DNA of 64,000 bases. Source: Heterodera schachtii (taxonomy: Eukaryota > Nematoda > Chromadorea > Rhabditida > Heteroderidae). Positions 1-12,685 of the stretch are shown here, in pieces; positions within the stretch are counted from its first letter, which is position 1, and each line of letters begins with the position of its first letter. The DNA lies in NCBI GenBank assembly GCA_023374025.1, contig SIJG01000099.1, positions 226,906-290,905 on the forward strand. The letters run 5' to 3'. Both the position numbers and the translations under genes were made by a program. The notes beneath the pieces were generated by a model that was not told the origin of the DNA, did no database searches, and worked only from the letters and a program-made list of their open reading frames with translations.

Positions 1-1965
1 ATAAAAAGATGTGTGCCCATTAGCCGGTGCCACCATTATTTGTCTGCTAAGAAACGGATTAATGTGTGCTCATCGGTGGAAGAAGCGGACTTGAAAAAAC
101 CCGAGGCATACACTTTCCGGTTATTATTATTATTTGTATTTTTGAAATAAAAGAAATTAAAATTTTCATGACAAAAAACGAAAATGTACATTTTGTTCTT
201 TTTTGTAAAAAAATTTGACGTCAAACATTTCTTTTATTAGAAAAGTTATTTGAAAAAAAAAAATTAATTCGGTAAATAGCATAAGAAAATATTAACTAAA
301 AAACGAAATTTCTTATCTTAAAAAATCAAAGTTTTGCTAATGGAATAAAAATTATAAATATTTATTTAAATGATCCCATTTCTTAATACTTAGTAATAAG
401 TATAATTAAAAGTTATAAAAAACCATTTCAGTAAAACAGAATTTTCAACAATCTTTAAAAATCAAAGTAATAATTTATGTTCCTTTAAAAATTATTTTAA
501 ATGAAAAAAAACGAATTTCTCACTCTTAAATATTCAAAAAAAAAAAAATTACCTAATCTAAATATATATTAAAGAAAATTTAAAAAGGCAGCAACCATAT
601 TGGGAGAAAAATTGACGTAAAATTTTTGCCGATGATATCTATAAATGAAATGCCACATTCTTGAAAAATTAGCCAAAATGTGCCATTTTATATTAAATAT
701 TTATAAAAATGTGTGATCCTTTTTCAGCTGCTTCTCAGTTGATCATTTTATCAAAAAAAAAAAAAGGTTAAAAAGGAAATTACATTTGTGATAAAAATAG
801 AAAAGGTTGTAATTAAGAAAAGACCCAAAATTATTCGTGATAAAAACATTTCAATTTTCCACAGAGATAAAATTAATTTTTTCGAGTTATGGAAAATATA
901 ATTATTTGATTTTCAATAATATTTTTTAATAAATATTAGGTTATTAATAAGGATAAAATTGGTTTTTTTTTTATTAAATTTGCTAGTGCTAAATTTAAAA
1001 AAAATGCAATTAAATTACTAATTATCGGGTGAGTGACTTTAATTCAAGGCATTTTGTTTCTCCAAAATTCAATTTTTTGTTAAGTGTCTGAAAATTAAAA
1101 AATTATTGAGAAATTAAATTTTCTCATACCATTAAATTGCAGTACACAACTTGACATTTGTTTCAATTATGAAAAACCGCAACTAAAAGACGAGAAAATG
1201 GAATTTGACATAAACGAAATTTGACGAGACAAAAGTACAAAGATTCAAATTATGTAAAAACTTTCTGAATAATTTTAAATCGTTTTTTTTGTATTTCAAA
1301 AAAAGGGTTTTTTCTTATCTATGTTATTTTATTTTTTTAGAACAAAAATAAAGAAAATATCGCTCCTAAATTAGCAAATATCGAATGGAAAAATAAACAA
1401 ATAAAAGGTTTTCGTGTGTAAATGACAGTTGAGATTGAATTAGGCATATGAAAAACAATGTAAATGTGGGTAAAGTGATTAAACAATTGTGTTATACATT
1501 AAATTGTACTAATTTTCTTATTGTATTTTGGAGTGGCCAAATTTTTATTAATAATTCAACTTCTAATTACTTGTAATGCCGTAAAATAGGTGTTTACAAT
1601 TTTTGAAAAATTAACAAAATAAAAAACAGCCAGTATTTTTTCATGAAGCAACAGTTTATATATTCTTGACTTAATCGCTTTTCTAGGCTAAACTGATGCA
1701 AAGGCAGCGATCAGAATTCCATGAAAATTTATACAAATGAAAATTGCATGTTTGGCTGAAGAAATTGCATAGATTATGGGTAAATTTTTTAATTTAGGGA
1801 AAACTTTATTAAAAAACTTTAAAAAGATGACAAAAGTTTTCTAGCAGTTTTTCATAGAAGCAAATTGACAATATTCAATTCAAATAAAAACAAATTTTTA
1901 AATCGTTTATAAAACTTTTTTTTTGAAAAATTTTATCTTTTTTTTTAAATAATTTCATTTTTTAA
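1..1965. other. AT-rich stretch without a gene
   Basis: I see no exon with supporting splice sites here. The sequence is dominated by A and T runs, and the only open frame (near 36-224) has no coding character. It lies 3' of the minus-strand gene that follows. A good donor-like GTAAAT at the end of that gene's last visible exon leaves open that one more exon sits here. Confidence 0.5.
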
Positions 1966-4438
1966 TTAAATTTTACGCCTGTGCATTAAAAATTTACGAC
2001 CCGTACAGAATGAATTTTGCTGACCGCCTTCAAGTTGTGAGGTCGATCCACCGCTCACGAACAGTCGCGTGCTGCTGGCATTGATGGAGCCGGTGCCAAT
2101 GCCGCCATAGTCGCCACTAACCGAAAAAGTGCCCGAGTCGAGCAGCGACGCTTGAGACAAGTTGCGCGAGCAACTGCTCGGTGTTGTGGTCGAATCGCCC
2201 GTGCCTGCGCCGCCACACCCAATGTTCTGCGAAAAACGGCGATTTTTGCCAGCTGCAATAAAAATTTTTTAAATTATTAATGATTTTAATTAAAAAATTT
2301 ATTTTGAAATTAATTATATTCTATTGAAAAAACATTTTTTTAAAATTGTCTAATAGTAAAATTTCTCACATTTATTTCCATATTTTTCAGTTGCTTCTTT
2401 CAATGCCAAATAAACGGGATCGATGTTTGACTCGGACTCTTAAAACTTATTGTATAATATTGTTAATTTTATATATAATATTATTTTTTTAGTCTTTAGT
2501 ATTCATTAGGAATAATTTTTGGGTTGTAAAAATTGTCATTAGTAGAGTAGAACGGACCTGGACTGAGTCGGGAATTCTGGTCCCTGCTTTGGTGTCCCGG
2601 CAAGTCCCGGTCCCGGTTATTCCAAAAATTCCTGGTCCCGCTCTACTTTGTTTATTTGTTTGGTAATTTTACGAGATTAAAGTTCATTAGTATGAATTCT
2701 TTTGAATTGGAATGCGTTTTTTTATAAAACGAAATTATTTAAACGGTTATGAAATTTATGGAAATCTTAAATATGCTAATATTATAATTATATTTTTTTA
2801 CTTGTCAAAAAGGCCGAAAAAAGCATATGAAAACTTTCTTAAAATTTTCTAAAACCCACAAAACAAATATTAAAAAGTGTTGGCGCCTCAAATTGTAAAA
2901 CAAAAAAAAAACTTTCAATATGATCAGGGCAACAAACGATAGGCATATTGCATGGGATCGACACACCCAAATCCTCCGATTAATCTCACCTTGCTCATGT
3001 GCTTCATCATAATTTCGGCCACCACTGTTCGGCACCGATTCACTGGAGCCCGAAAATGAGGACGAAGCGGTACGGCATTTGCCCGTTTCAGCACCGTTCA
3101 TATTACCAGTGGAACCATCTACTGGCCGTTGATTGTTGGGATGCTTTAAAAATGGACATGATAATATGGACCAACGATTCGTACAATTAAAAAAACCATT
3201 TTATTGAAAATCAATTAAATTTATTATTTCCGTCGGCCTTTTTTATATGTACTAAAAAATGAAATTTTCGTCCATTATTTTTCTTGTGACTAATTGCCTT
3301 TGGAAAAAAAAAATAATTTTTATTGGGTTTTCAAATTTCTTTTTTTTTGTACGAGATGCTTTGTTTAAATGAAAATCTCTCGTTTCTAAAAACTTTATTG
3401 TTAAAAATTTATGAACAAATTCAACAAAGCAATTGTTCAAAAAAATATATAATTCAAGCTGCTCATGAACTTTTCATGACAACCAAAACTATTCAACCTC
3501 AGTTTGTTTGAATTTTTAAAAATATTTTCATCTAATTTAAAGTTCTATTTTTTTAAATTTATTTTATCTCCTGTCGCATAGAGCAAATCTGGCCAATGGT
3601 CGTACTTTATGAATATATATTTGTTTCAAAAGAAACTTAAAATTTCCAAACTTTGCATGCTTTTTTTTCGCATCAATTTCATTTATTAAATGTGTTAATT
3701 ACCCGCCCCCCCCCCTCCGGTGTTATTACATTTAATGATGGTGATGGGCTGTAAAATGATGGTCCGGCACTCGTTTTTCGCATAACAATGCCCGACTGTG
3801 GCTCTGAACGCTTTTGAAGCGGTTGCAATGGGAACGTCTGCAGCGAGTGTTGGCGCAGTCGACAGCCGGTCCGAGCAGTAACAGGACGACGATACTGCTG
3901 CTGCTGGAGCATCCCCATGGCACACGAAGCGGTGACAGTACCGCGCAGCGAAGCGATGGCCGGCACAATTGCTGAGGGCAACGTGCGTGCCAAGCGCGAA
4001 AGTGTCACTGCGGGTTGCGATGGCATGTGCCGAGGACTGTTGCCGACACTACCATATGTGCCGCTACCGCCACCGTCATCATTATTACTACGGTATTTGT
4101 CCGACGTCTTGCGCGAGTTGGGCTGACTACTGTAATAGTACCGTTGTTGTCGCTGTTGTTTTACAGTATCAACACCAGCTACCAACACCACCATCTTGCT
4201 GCAGCTTTGCACTACGATCGCCACTACCATTTTTGTCCAAAAATGGTGGGCGGACCAGCTGATACGAGATGGAAGAATGGCGTCCAATCGAATTGTATGC
4301 CGACGAATCGTCATCATCTATCAATTGATCAAGAACAGTTCGATGATGGCGCAGCGAATTTTGTGTCGTCGGCTGGCACCTGTCGACATGCCAATTTGAT
4401 AGATGGCCAATGCTGGCACGCCTTCGTGCACTTTTCAT
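1966..4438 (-). CDS. Unrecognised Ser/Gly-rich protein, multi-exon (model incomplete)
   Basis: I do not recognise this protein. Transcription runs right to left. A start-like ATG at 4438 begins an exon rich in Ser, Arg and His (first residues MKSARRRASIGHLSNWHVD), which changes frame near 4130-4175, where a very short intron is likely. The exon continues as Gln/Ser/Pro-rich sequence to about 3700-3760, where donor-like GTAATA and GTAATT occur. A second exon is 3143-2990 (51 codons plus one base, donor AAG|GTGAGA; its acceptor TTTAAAG is weak). A third is 2252-1966 (acceptor TTATTGCAG), reading Gly/Ser-rich sequence such as SGDYGGIGTGSINASSTR to a stop. The phase of the 2990/2252 junction matches exactly, so those two exons belong together; linking the 4.4-3.7 kb block to them is inference. 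No domain, signal peptide or membrane segment is visible. It is probably an intrinsically disordered regulatory tail. Confidence 0.5.
2550..2650. mobile_element. Small GC-rich element with TAGAG-type inverted ends
   Basis: About 100 bases of repeated CCCGG/GGTCCC words lie between TAGAGTAGAACGG and CCCGCTCTA, an imperfect inverted pair resembling hAT termini. I found no convincing 8-base flanking duplication, so the limits are approximate. It lies in the intron of the preceding minus-strand gene. Confidence 0.35.
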
Positions 4439-7225
4439 AATTTGTTTAGCCGAATGGATTGTTGAAATTTTATAGTTGAAATAAATTATTTATCCTAAAA
4501 TATTTTTAAAAATAATAAAACATTCTATGGTAATAGACAGGGCCATAAAAGTAATTACCTATCATTTATTTAAATGGCATTTATTTTGAATTTGAATAAA
4601 GAAAAATTTTCATAAAATATAAGATCTCAAGTTTATTATTAAAATGAAATAATTATTTTTAAATGAATTAATACTGGAATAATTTTCAAAAAAAACTATA
4701 TATAAAAAAATTCTCAAATGAAAAATATAAAAAATTTTCCATTTTTAATGCAATTTTTTGCAGAATTTCTATTTTTGTTGCAAAAAATTCTCAGTGTCAT
4801 GCCAATAAGGCTAGGGACAAATAAGGCAGGCCAAATTGTGTAATTTGTGGCCTATGAAATGCATTCATTGGCCTTTCTCGGGGCGGGAGATTAACCGCCG
4901 GACCATCATTTTCAGTAAGTCAGTCAGTCATCAGCTTAAGCATATCCAATTTCTTCTCTTCTGCCCCGCTTTTCGAGGCAATGTTTTTGGTCTCCCCCAC
5001 AAATTCTCAGTTTCAAATTTAGCAAATTTATTTATTAAGAAATCAAAAATCTATTTTTGGTTTAAGTTAAAAAAAATTGAGAAAAAAATAATTCTTTTCA
5101 AAAATTGTTACAAAAATAATAATAATTAAAAGAGCAATAAAAAAAAGCAAAACGGGGTAGGCAAGTTAATATGTTAAATGCTTTATTACAAAAAAACAAA
5201 ACTAGTAATCACTTAAAAAATTATTTTAATTAATAAAATAAATTTTGATTTAAGTGGAAACATTTAATTTTAAAATATTTTATCATAAAATTGTGTTGTA
5301 ATAAAAATGGAAAATGATTTTTAAAAATTTTTGGTTGTTTTATATCGAAATAATAAAAAAATTAATTAATATTTCTTTATTAGAAGTACAAACATTAAAA
5401 AAAGTTTTTAAATACATATTTATAATAAAGCATGAAAATGGGCAATAAAATTTAGATTGAAAGTGCCAATTCGCAAATTTAATTTTGTAATATGTCACGG
5501 AAAGCAAATTAAATTACGCCAATTTAGCATTTATAATAATTGAGTGCGTGAGAATTAATTAATTTTTTAAACAAGCAGAAATTATTTTAAAAAATGCTTA
5601 ATTGTAAGATATTAAAATGATTTTAAAGATCTCGGTTTTTAAAATAAATAAAATTATTATTTTTTAAATAAGAAATTTATAAGTAAAAACCCCATGTAAA
5701 TTTTTTTCCAAAAAATAAATAAACAACTTTTGATTATCATTTTGTATTCCCGTCTAAAAGTACAACAACATCAAAAAAGTGCAGCAAATTCAAAGTCTAA
5801 AAACCCAGTCACTGCCATTTTGTTTATGCCAAGAAATTGGGTGGTCTGGGGGGAGAAGGGAGTAATCCAAAATTGGCGCGGGAAAAGTGCTAATTTTGTT
5901 GTCGACTTATCGGGGCGGAGGATGGCACGAAAAATTGCCCGATGGCACCAATTGCCTTAAGGGCATTCTGCCGATTTTTTGCTCTAAGCTCTAGCATATT
6001 TTACAAAAAAATTCAATGTTTATTTAAAAAAATAAGAAATTCGACAAGATTTGATGAAAATGAACATAGGATGGGTTGAAAAACAGTTTTTTATGGTTAT
6101 TCGGCGAATGGCACAACAAATTAATGCCATCGAATGATGGCACCAATTGCCCTGAGGAATTGAATTATTGTCCTACATTACACTTGCAAAAATATTAATT
6201 TGTTGTTGACTTTCAATGTTTAGCCATTCCCATCCGAAACGGGGAAATTTTGAATAAGTTTTTTAGGTAAAAATTTAAAAAATTTCAAGTAATCCAACTG
6301 AATTTTTCTGCATTCGAAGCCAAGAAAAGTTTTTAAATTGTTAATTAAAAAACTGGTAAAAATTTATTTTCATAATTTTATTTTTCCACGCAGAATGGGG
6401 GGCTGGGGCCCAGCTGGGAACGCATTTGAATTTTGCAATTCGTTGGGTGCTATTTGCGTCTGATTGTGAGAAAGAAGAGCATTCATCCTCCTGCTGAATT
6501 GTGCTAAAAGCACTTTGCCAGAATTTTTTTTTTTTTTTTGTTGAAAAATAGAGGAAATTTTTCTCACCGCGAGAAAAGAAATTGGGGCGCCGACGAATGG
6601 CTTAAGCCCCGAAAATGGGTGGAGGGTGGGCGAGGTGGGGCGGGTCGAGAGCAAAGGCCAATTAAATGGTGCCAGACCGACCAAGGCAATCCGCCGGGGG
6701 CGGCACGGCTCGATGCCCTTGTCACTCGGGTGGGGGTTTTTTTTTGCCACAGCTTAATTAAAACCAGGCAAAAAATGTGTTTGATTATTCATAAATTGGG
6801 GGCCCTGCTGAACATTTGCATATCCGAAAAATGCTTGGCTTAGTTATGCATATTATTAGTAAAGTACGACCATTTACCATAAAAGCGATTCTACATAATT
6901 AATTAAGTATGTTAATTATTTTGTTCAATTACGACAATCTCTCATAATTGAGCAAAAAATTTTTCTAATTATTTTAACAGTTGAAACACCATGTAAATGC
7001 TGCAATATTATAATATTTTTTATAATGCCTTATTTAATATTTTTATTTAATTTTCATTTCCTGTTTAATTGTTATTACAGTATGACTATTATATTTACCG
7101 CAAAATTGGTTTTCTTTAATTGGAAAATATTATGATGATTGAACTGAACTATTATTTTATTCAATCCCAATATGCGGCAAAATTCACACCCAAAAAATAT
7201 GCATTTTTTAAATATAAAATAAAAA
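4439..7225. other. Intergenic AT-rich stretch
   Basis: No exon could be supported on either strand. A GC-richer patch at 6390-6740 gives open frames on both strands without splice sites or recognisable sequence. I read those as composition artefacts. Confidence 0.5.
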
Positions 7226-7498
7226 CTAATTGCCAACCCTTGGCATGTTTCGGAAGCGTGCCATTGCCGTGACAACCCGAAGTGCCGATGTCCAACGCTT
7301 TTTTGGTGAAACCATATTTTGACTTATTGGATTAGAATCCTGTTGCTGCTGTGCAACATTGTCATCACGATCACGAGAAATACTTCTCTGGAAAACATTT
7401 AATTTTTATTTTAAATAATATTTTGAAAAAAATGAGATGCAATAAAATACCTGCTTATTAGTGCCCAATTCATCGTCACTCTCTCCATTTTTGTCCAT
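7226..7498 (-). CDS. Small 69-residue two-exon protein with a basic amphipathic helix
   Basis: A complete small gene on the minus strand. Exon 1 is 7498-7451 (ATG to AAGCAG|GTATTT, 16 codons). A 63-base intron ends in TTTTCCAG. Exon 2 is 7387-7226 (53 codons plus TAG). Both junctions are phase 0. The protein is acidic at its start (MDKNGESDDELG), has a Gln run in the middle, and ends in a basic, hydrophobic segment KKRWTSALRVVTAMARFRNM. That segment would form an amphipathic helix of the kind that binds calmodulin or acidic membranes. I do not recognise the family. It could be a complete small protein, or the N-terminal piece of a longer isoform, because AGG|GTTGGC just before the stop is a possible donor. 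Clean splice sites and non-repetitive coding composition support reality; function is inference. Confidence 0.6.
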
Positions 7499-10400
7499 AT
7501 ATTTTATAGAAATAATTAATCAATTAATTTTTCTAAGTGGAAATTAAAATTAATTTAATTATTTAAATTATAACATATTTAAATAAATATAAAAATTTGA
7601 TTTAAAGCACAAATGGCAAAAAGGCAAAAGACGTTATTGAGGAAAACAATGGATTTTTTAATTTTTTGTGTTTTTAAATAGCAATTTTGAGAGAAAGCGG
7701 AGAAGGACAACCATGAGAAAATTGAGCCGTGAGAAAAACAAAAAAGCCAAATGCTTTTAAATGTGTTCAAAAAGCAAAAAGTGCAATTAAAATTAACAAA
7801 AATAAAAATTGGACTTATAATTTACTTTAGCTTATTTGTATTAATCAGTAAAGAAAATCAATTTAATATTTTGCTAATTGATAACAAAGATATGATATTA
7901 TTATTTAACACTTTTGAACTTTTCTCTAATTAGTTTGAATTAGTAAGCAAAAGTAAAATTAGTATCTTTCCAAATGGTAAGAATTAATAAATTATAAGTA
8001 ATTTAATTTTTTCTAAATGACATTAATTGAAAAAATTGAAACAAAACAAATTTAACGGAAGAGAGGGGTGGTGAGGGGGGGGGGGATTACGTACGGCCTA
8101 TGCAAAAAGCCGTGGTTTATTGCCACAAGGCCAGAGGCCCATTTAACGACATTATTTCAATGTAAATCAACACATGTGTATCAAATTACCCAGCATTTGC
8201 TACTAATGGCACAGACAAATTAACATTTTTTGCTAAACCCATTAAATTGGATTGAGGAATTTTTGGTTTTTAGTAAGCTACAATCGGCATTTTTTTTTAA
8301 ATTCTTCATGGATTAAAATTTCACTGTTTCATAGCAAGGAATTTAAAAGATGTGCAACACTTGGGTTAAATCAATAATTTAAGTCGGCACAAATGCCATG
8401 TCATCATGGGGCAAGGTCATGTAATATGAACTTAAATGCCAAAATGTCATCTTCTCAAGCATAAAGCAGACACACATGGATTATTTGCGGTGACAAATGG
8501 CCACCATTTTCGCTCTCCGTGGCCAAGCATTCCAGCAGCAAACCACCAAAACAGCAGCAGCAGGTGGTTGACGTAGCGGTGGCGGTGGCATTTGAAATTG
8601 AACCGCCCGCCGCCCTTTGGCCTTCTGTTGGCCCACGCACAGATTTTTAGGCGGCTTTTTAGCTGCAACAACACCAGCAGAGCAAATGTGTGGTGCGGTG
8701 ATGTGTTAAAGAAAAATGGATAAACAAATAAATAAATGATGGACGAAAAGCAGCAACCGGCGGGGGATATGGGGGGGGGGACTGACGACGATGGGCCAAA
8801 TTTGTAATGGGAAATGTGGCCGGGAAGCTCAATTTTGCAGGGAAAATGCAAAAGAAAGAAAATATTTCATGAGAAGAGAATTCATAACAGTGGGGGGAAT
8901 TTTTAAAAATTATTTATGAAAATATTTTAAAAAATTTGCGAAAATTTTGCTGTAAAAAAGAGTGATGAAACTGATTAAAAAAAATCCTATGGATAAATGA
9001 ATTTTTTTTCGTTCATAAATATAAAATATAGGTTAGTTTTTTAAATATTTAAATTGAAATTGAATAAATAAAATAATGAGAAAATAAAAAAAAAATTAAA
9101 AATATTTGCCTGAATCAAATTTCAAAAATTATAAAAGAAAACTAAATATTCTTTTGAGTTTGAAGTAAAATGAACCCTTCATTAATTAATTCGCTAATTG
9201 CCTAAATAATTGTTGGTGCAGCAATTAAACATTTGGCGGTGCAATTTAGTGTAAATAAACGAATGCTCTTAAGAAGTACCAGAACAAAACAAATATCAGC
9301 TGTTTTGGTGCTTAAGTTAAATAATAAGTATTTATCAAAGAATTGCTGTCAAAAAAATTTTGAGAAAAATGGAAGATCACTCACAGGGGCTGACTGACCT
9401 CGGCTGGAATTACTTTTTTTTTTGGATTTTGTGGGGGGTGGAAGATTTTTTGAAAAAATAACTTTTGGGGGAGCAAGTGCACATAAAATAAATACAAATT
9501 TGATGGAAGAAACCAAGCAAGATGGGCCCAAATTCGAAGTTTTAGGGCGGAATTCCGGGTCTCGGGTTTAGGTAAATTAGTATCAATTTTAAAAATATGG
9601 AATTGACAATTTGCCACGTTTAAATATATATTTTTTTGGTTTTATATGTACATTCTTTTTAATTTTTAATTTAATTAAAACCAAAGTGATTTAATGAGAA
9701 AACTTTTTTAACAAAACGATAAAAATGTTTTATAGCTTTTTCTTTGTTTTCGTTTTTTATTTATTTTAAAAAGTGAATGATTTTGCAGACGGCTTATTTT
9801 TTCATACAAAATTTTAACTTAATGCGAAAATAAAATTAAATTATAAAAATACTGATAAGAAATAATGCGCCGATTTTAAAAACAGTAAGAATTAAAAAAA
9901 TGGGTCTGTGTTTATTCTTCACATTTAATTCAATGAAAAGAATTTATTTATTTGATGGAAGTTCTCTTTTTATAAAATCATCTGTGTTCGGATTTGTTTA
10001 CCCCAAGCAAAAAATTTTTATCTAATTTTTTGTGTCCCATTGAAAGAAATGTTTGTTTATTTAAAATTGTTAATTTCTTTGGCTCAGATTTTTTTTAGGT
10101 GATGAATCAAATTTCCCGAAATAACAAACTTAAGTCTCGCCAAATTATTTAATCTCTTAGAATTTAATTAATTCGTTGTTAAAAATCGCAAAAAGTGCCA
10201 AAATTGGTGCAAAAAACTCAACGAAAAATTCTAAAAATTCTCAAATTTTTAGAAAACTCAGAATTGCGCATTTGGATTCCTAATTGCATTGTTTTTTGTG
10301 GACCTTTCGAGTGTTTACCACCGACTCCCCCCCCCCCCCCCCCTCCCCCATTTCATAAAATTTTTTTTGACCCCTCTCCCCTTTTCAAGTATTTCTTTGG

Positions 10401-10650
10401 TCCTCAGAACTAAACTTGGAGGGGCAAGCTTACCGCACATCTTCGTTTGGCGACATGAAGTTTGGGCACCAGAGGGAGGTATTAAAAAATAAAACAAAAT
10501 AAATATGTAAATTGTTATATATCATTAAAATTGATTAAAACTTACTATGCTTTTAAATTAGCCTGATTGTAATTTTTAGACAATAAAAATATTTTGATTT
10601 TTTCCAATCCTTAATTTGATGCCAAACGGTTCTAATGCACTTTATGAGTC
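7499..10650. other. Intergenic stretch without a supported gene
   Basis: No spliced coding sequence was found. Short homopolymer runs of G (near 8077-8087 and 8770) and C (10327-10342) occur. Open frames around 8447-8851 overlap in several registers and lack splice context. Confidence 0.45.
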
Positions 10651-11027
10651 CAATCGAGTTTTATGAGTCCAAAGGTATTGTCCAATCAACTGACAATACC
10701 TGATTTTTATACAATAAATTTGTTCATGTTCGAACACACCCTATCTTTTTGGTATCATTTGAAAGCACAAAGTCTAACGAAGCTAAATATATAAAATCGC
10801 AGCGTTTAGGCAATTGCCAAAAAAGATATGATTAATTAAGTAATTGTTGATTCTTTTCGTTTGTAACTTTCTTGAAATGTTAGAATTCTCTTGTTTTCTC
10901 GTATTATTACATTATTTAGACTTTGTGCTTTCGAATGATACCTAAAAGATAGGGTTTGTTCGATCATGAACAAAGTTATTGTATAAAGATCAGGTATTGT
11001 CAGTTGATTGGACTCATAAAACTCGGA
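10651..11027. mobile_element. Foldback (inverted-repeat) element
   Basis: Left arm 10655-10776 and right arm about 10917-11025 are imperfect reverse complements. For example, CCTGATTTTTATACAATAAA on the left matches the complement of TTATTGTATAAAGATCAGG on the right. The loop is about 140 bases. A 13-base insertion (AAAGGTATTGTCC) in the left arm accounts for most of the length difference. No coding potential was seen. The right end runs into the next element, so the outer limit there is uncertain. Confidence 0.6.
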
Positions 11028-11792
11028 TCTGTTCTTATTAATAAGAAATGTTCTGATTTGGAGGGTCCAAATCTTACAAAATAAAAATGTTCTTATTTGT
11101 AAGAAATGTTCTGATTTCGGGCTATTGTTCTTACTTTGTTCTTATTTCTTAAATATATTCATAATTTTGAAATTTTATGGCAGAATTTCAATATTTTATC
11201 AAGAAAATATAAGATTTGAGGCAAAATTTGGTCATTTTTGGACAAAATCTGTTAACAAATCGCATAAAAATTACAAAATTTTACCCGGCGGCGCCTATCG
11301 GCACCGCCGGATCCTCTTTTTTCCCTAAATTTTTGGAAGAAGCGCGCCGTAAAAAAGCGTTTTTAAAAGCGAAAAAAAGTCGTCACTTGACTTTTAATTG
11401 CAAAAATTGACCTTTTTTGATTAAAATCTGTTAACAAATCGCAATTAAAATTTAAAAAATTTTCCCGGCGGCGCCTATCGGCACCGCCGGAGCCCCTCCC
11501 CTCGCCCATTCACCAAAAGTTTTTTGGAAAATGCGCCGCAAAAAAAGAGTTTAAAAATCTGATTTTTTGATTCCGAATGCACTGAAATTTACGATTTGCT
11601 TAATTCCTCACCAAAATTGTTAAAAATGATCATGGGAGGTGGAAAATATAATATTTAATGCATTTCGATCGAATAAATTGTAAAAATAACTGATTTGAAG
11701 CAATTTTGCGAAATGTTCTTATTTTTGACCCTAAAATCTTATTTTTTGGCCTTGATGTTCTTATTTTGAAAAATTTTCGATCCGAGCCCTGG
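11021..11792. mobile_element. hAT-like non-autonomous element remnant with internal dimer repeat
   Basis: The right end reads GATCGAAAAT in reverse and closes with GATCCGAGCCCTG, the complement of a CAGGGCTCGG terminus typical of hAT elements. The left end CTCGGATC matches it but lacks the CAGGG start. TTCTTATT words recur inside both ends. The interior carries the GC-hairpin dimer module (11220-11640), also found inside the 27.0-28.3 kb element. Confidence 0.45.
11220..11640. repeat. Tandem dimer of the GC-hairpin module
   Basis: Two consecutive units of about 180 bases. Each has GTTAACAAATCGCA followed by an A/T stretch, the GC hairpin (cores at 11285-11310 and 11465-11490), a CAAAAGTTTTTTGGAA-like block and a GCGCCG-poly(A) block. 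The same dimer, in the same order, occurs at 27340-27740 and 41056-41456. Confidence 0.7.
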
Positions 11793-11820
11793 TTTAAGGT
11801 GGTTTCTTTCACGCCTCACA

Positions 11821-11836
11821 CCCCCCCCCCCCCCCA
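11821..11836. repeat. Poly-C run
   Basis: An uninterrupted C run of about 16 bases. No coding sequence is seen between here and 12312. A 115-codon frame at 11886-12233 on the minus strand lacks splice context and any recognisable motif. Confidence 0.6.
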
Positions 11837-12312
11837 ATAATAGCGAGGAGGCCAGACTGAACTGGCGAGACGCAAATGACACATTTTATGACCCATTTAT
11901 CCCCAGTAAATGCCCCACAACCTCCCTAATCGTGCTTAATGATGCGAGGAGATTCGGAGATTCACCAACAGAAAGTGGGCGGACGAAGAAACTTTGGAAC
12001 AAAACGACGCCACTTGGAGGCAAAAATTTGCATTTTTCCTTATCATTCGAGTCACTCTCAATAAGTAATTGTTTCTCACTGTGAATTTTTCTTTCATCTT
12101 TTTGGTCGATCACCTTTACATCTTTTTCACCTTTTATTTTTCGATTTGTCCTGCCCCTGATTACGAACCCTTCTTTATTTATTGTTCGTGACTCGTCAGA
12201 AGCAGGGAAACAGCTGTGACAAAGTCTGATCACCCGCGTGAAGCAGAGCGAAATTTAAAGAGAATGTGATCAAAGCAATTTAATGAAACAAAAATTTTAT
12301 ATTTTTATTTAT

Positions 12313-12672
12313 AGTGTCCCGGGACGGGACCAAGGCAGGAATTCCTGGTCATTCGGGGTCCCGGTTCCTTCCCGATCACTTTAATTGAAAAGGCCAAGTC
12401 CCGGATCACGCTAAAATTAAATAAGCAAAATTGGGTGAACGAAAAAACTTGAAAAAAGAATTTAAAACCGTAAAGTCTTAAAAATCAAATCATCTTATCT
12501 TCTGACCGGTTCAAAGATTAAATTCATGTGTTTCTCTAAATAATATTGGTCATTTGAACTAAAAAGATTTAATATTTGGAATCTTAAGATTTAATTTTTT
12601 TTCGAATTATTATTAATAAAATTTCCATTGGTCCCGGTTCCCGGTAATAATTAAAATCCCGATCCCGTGGCA
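12313..12672. mobile_element. CCGGG-rich element just upstream of an F-box-like gene
   Basis: The left end AGTGTCCCGGGACGGG and right end CCCGATCCCGTGGCACT are imperfect inverted repeats (AGTGYC...GRCACT). The interior has repeated GGTCCCGG words and AT-rich filler. Flanking duplications are not clear. The right end lies about 14 bases before the ATG at 12686, so it replaces the proximal promoter. Confidence 0.45.
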
Positions 12673-12685
12673 CTCAATTTTTTAA

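Noticed and set aside
6370..6843. GC-richer open frames on both strands
   Set aside because: No splice sites, no start context and no recognisable protein segment; composition effect.
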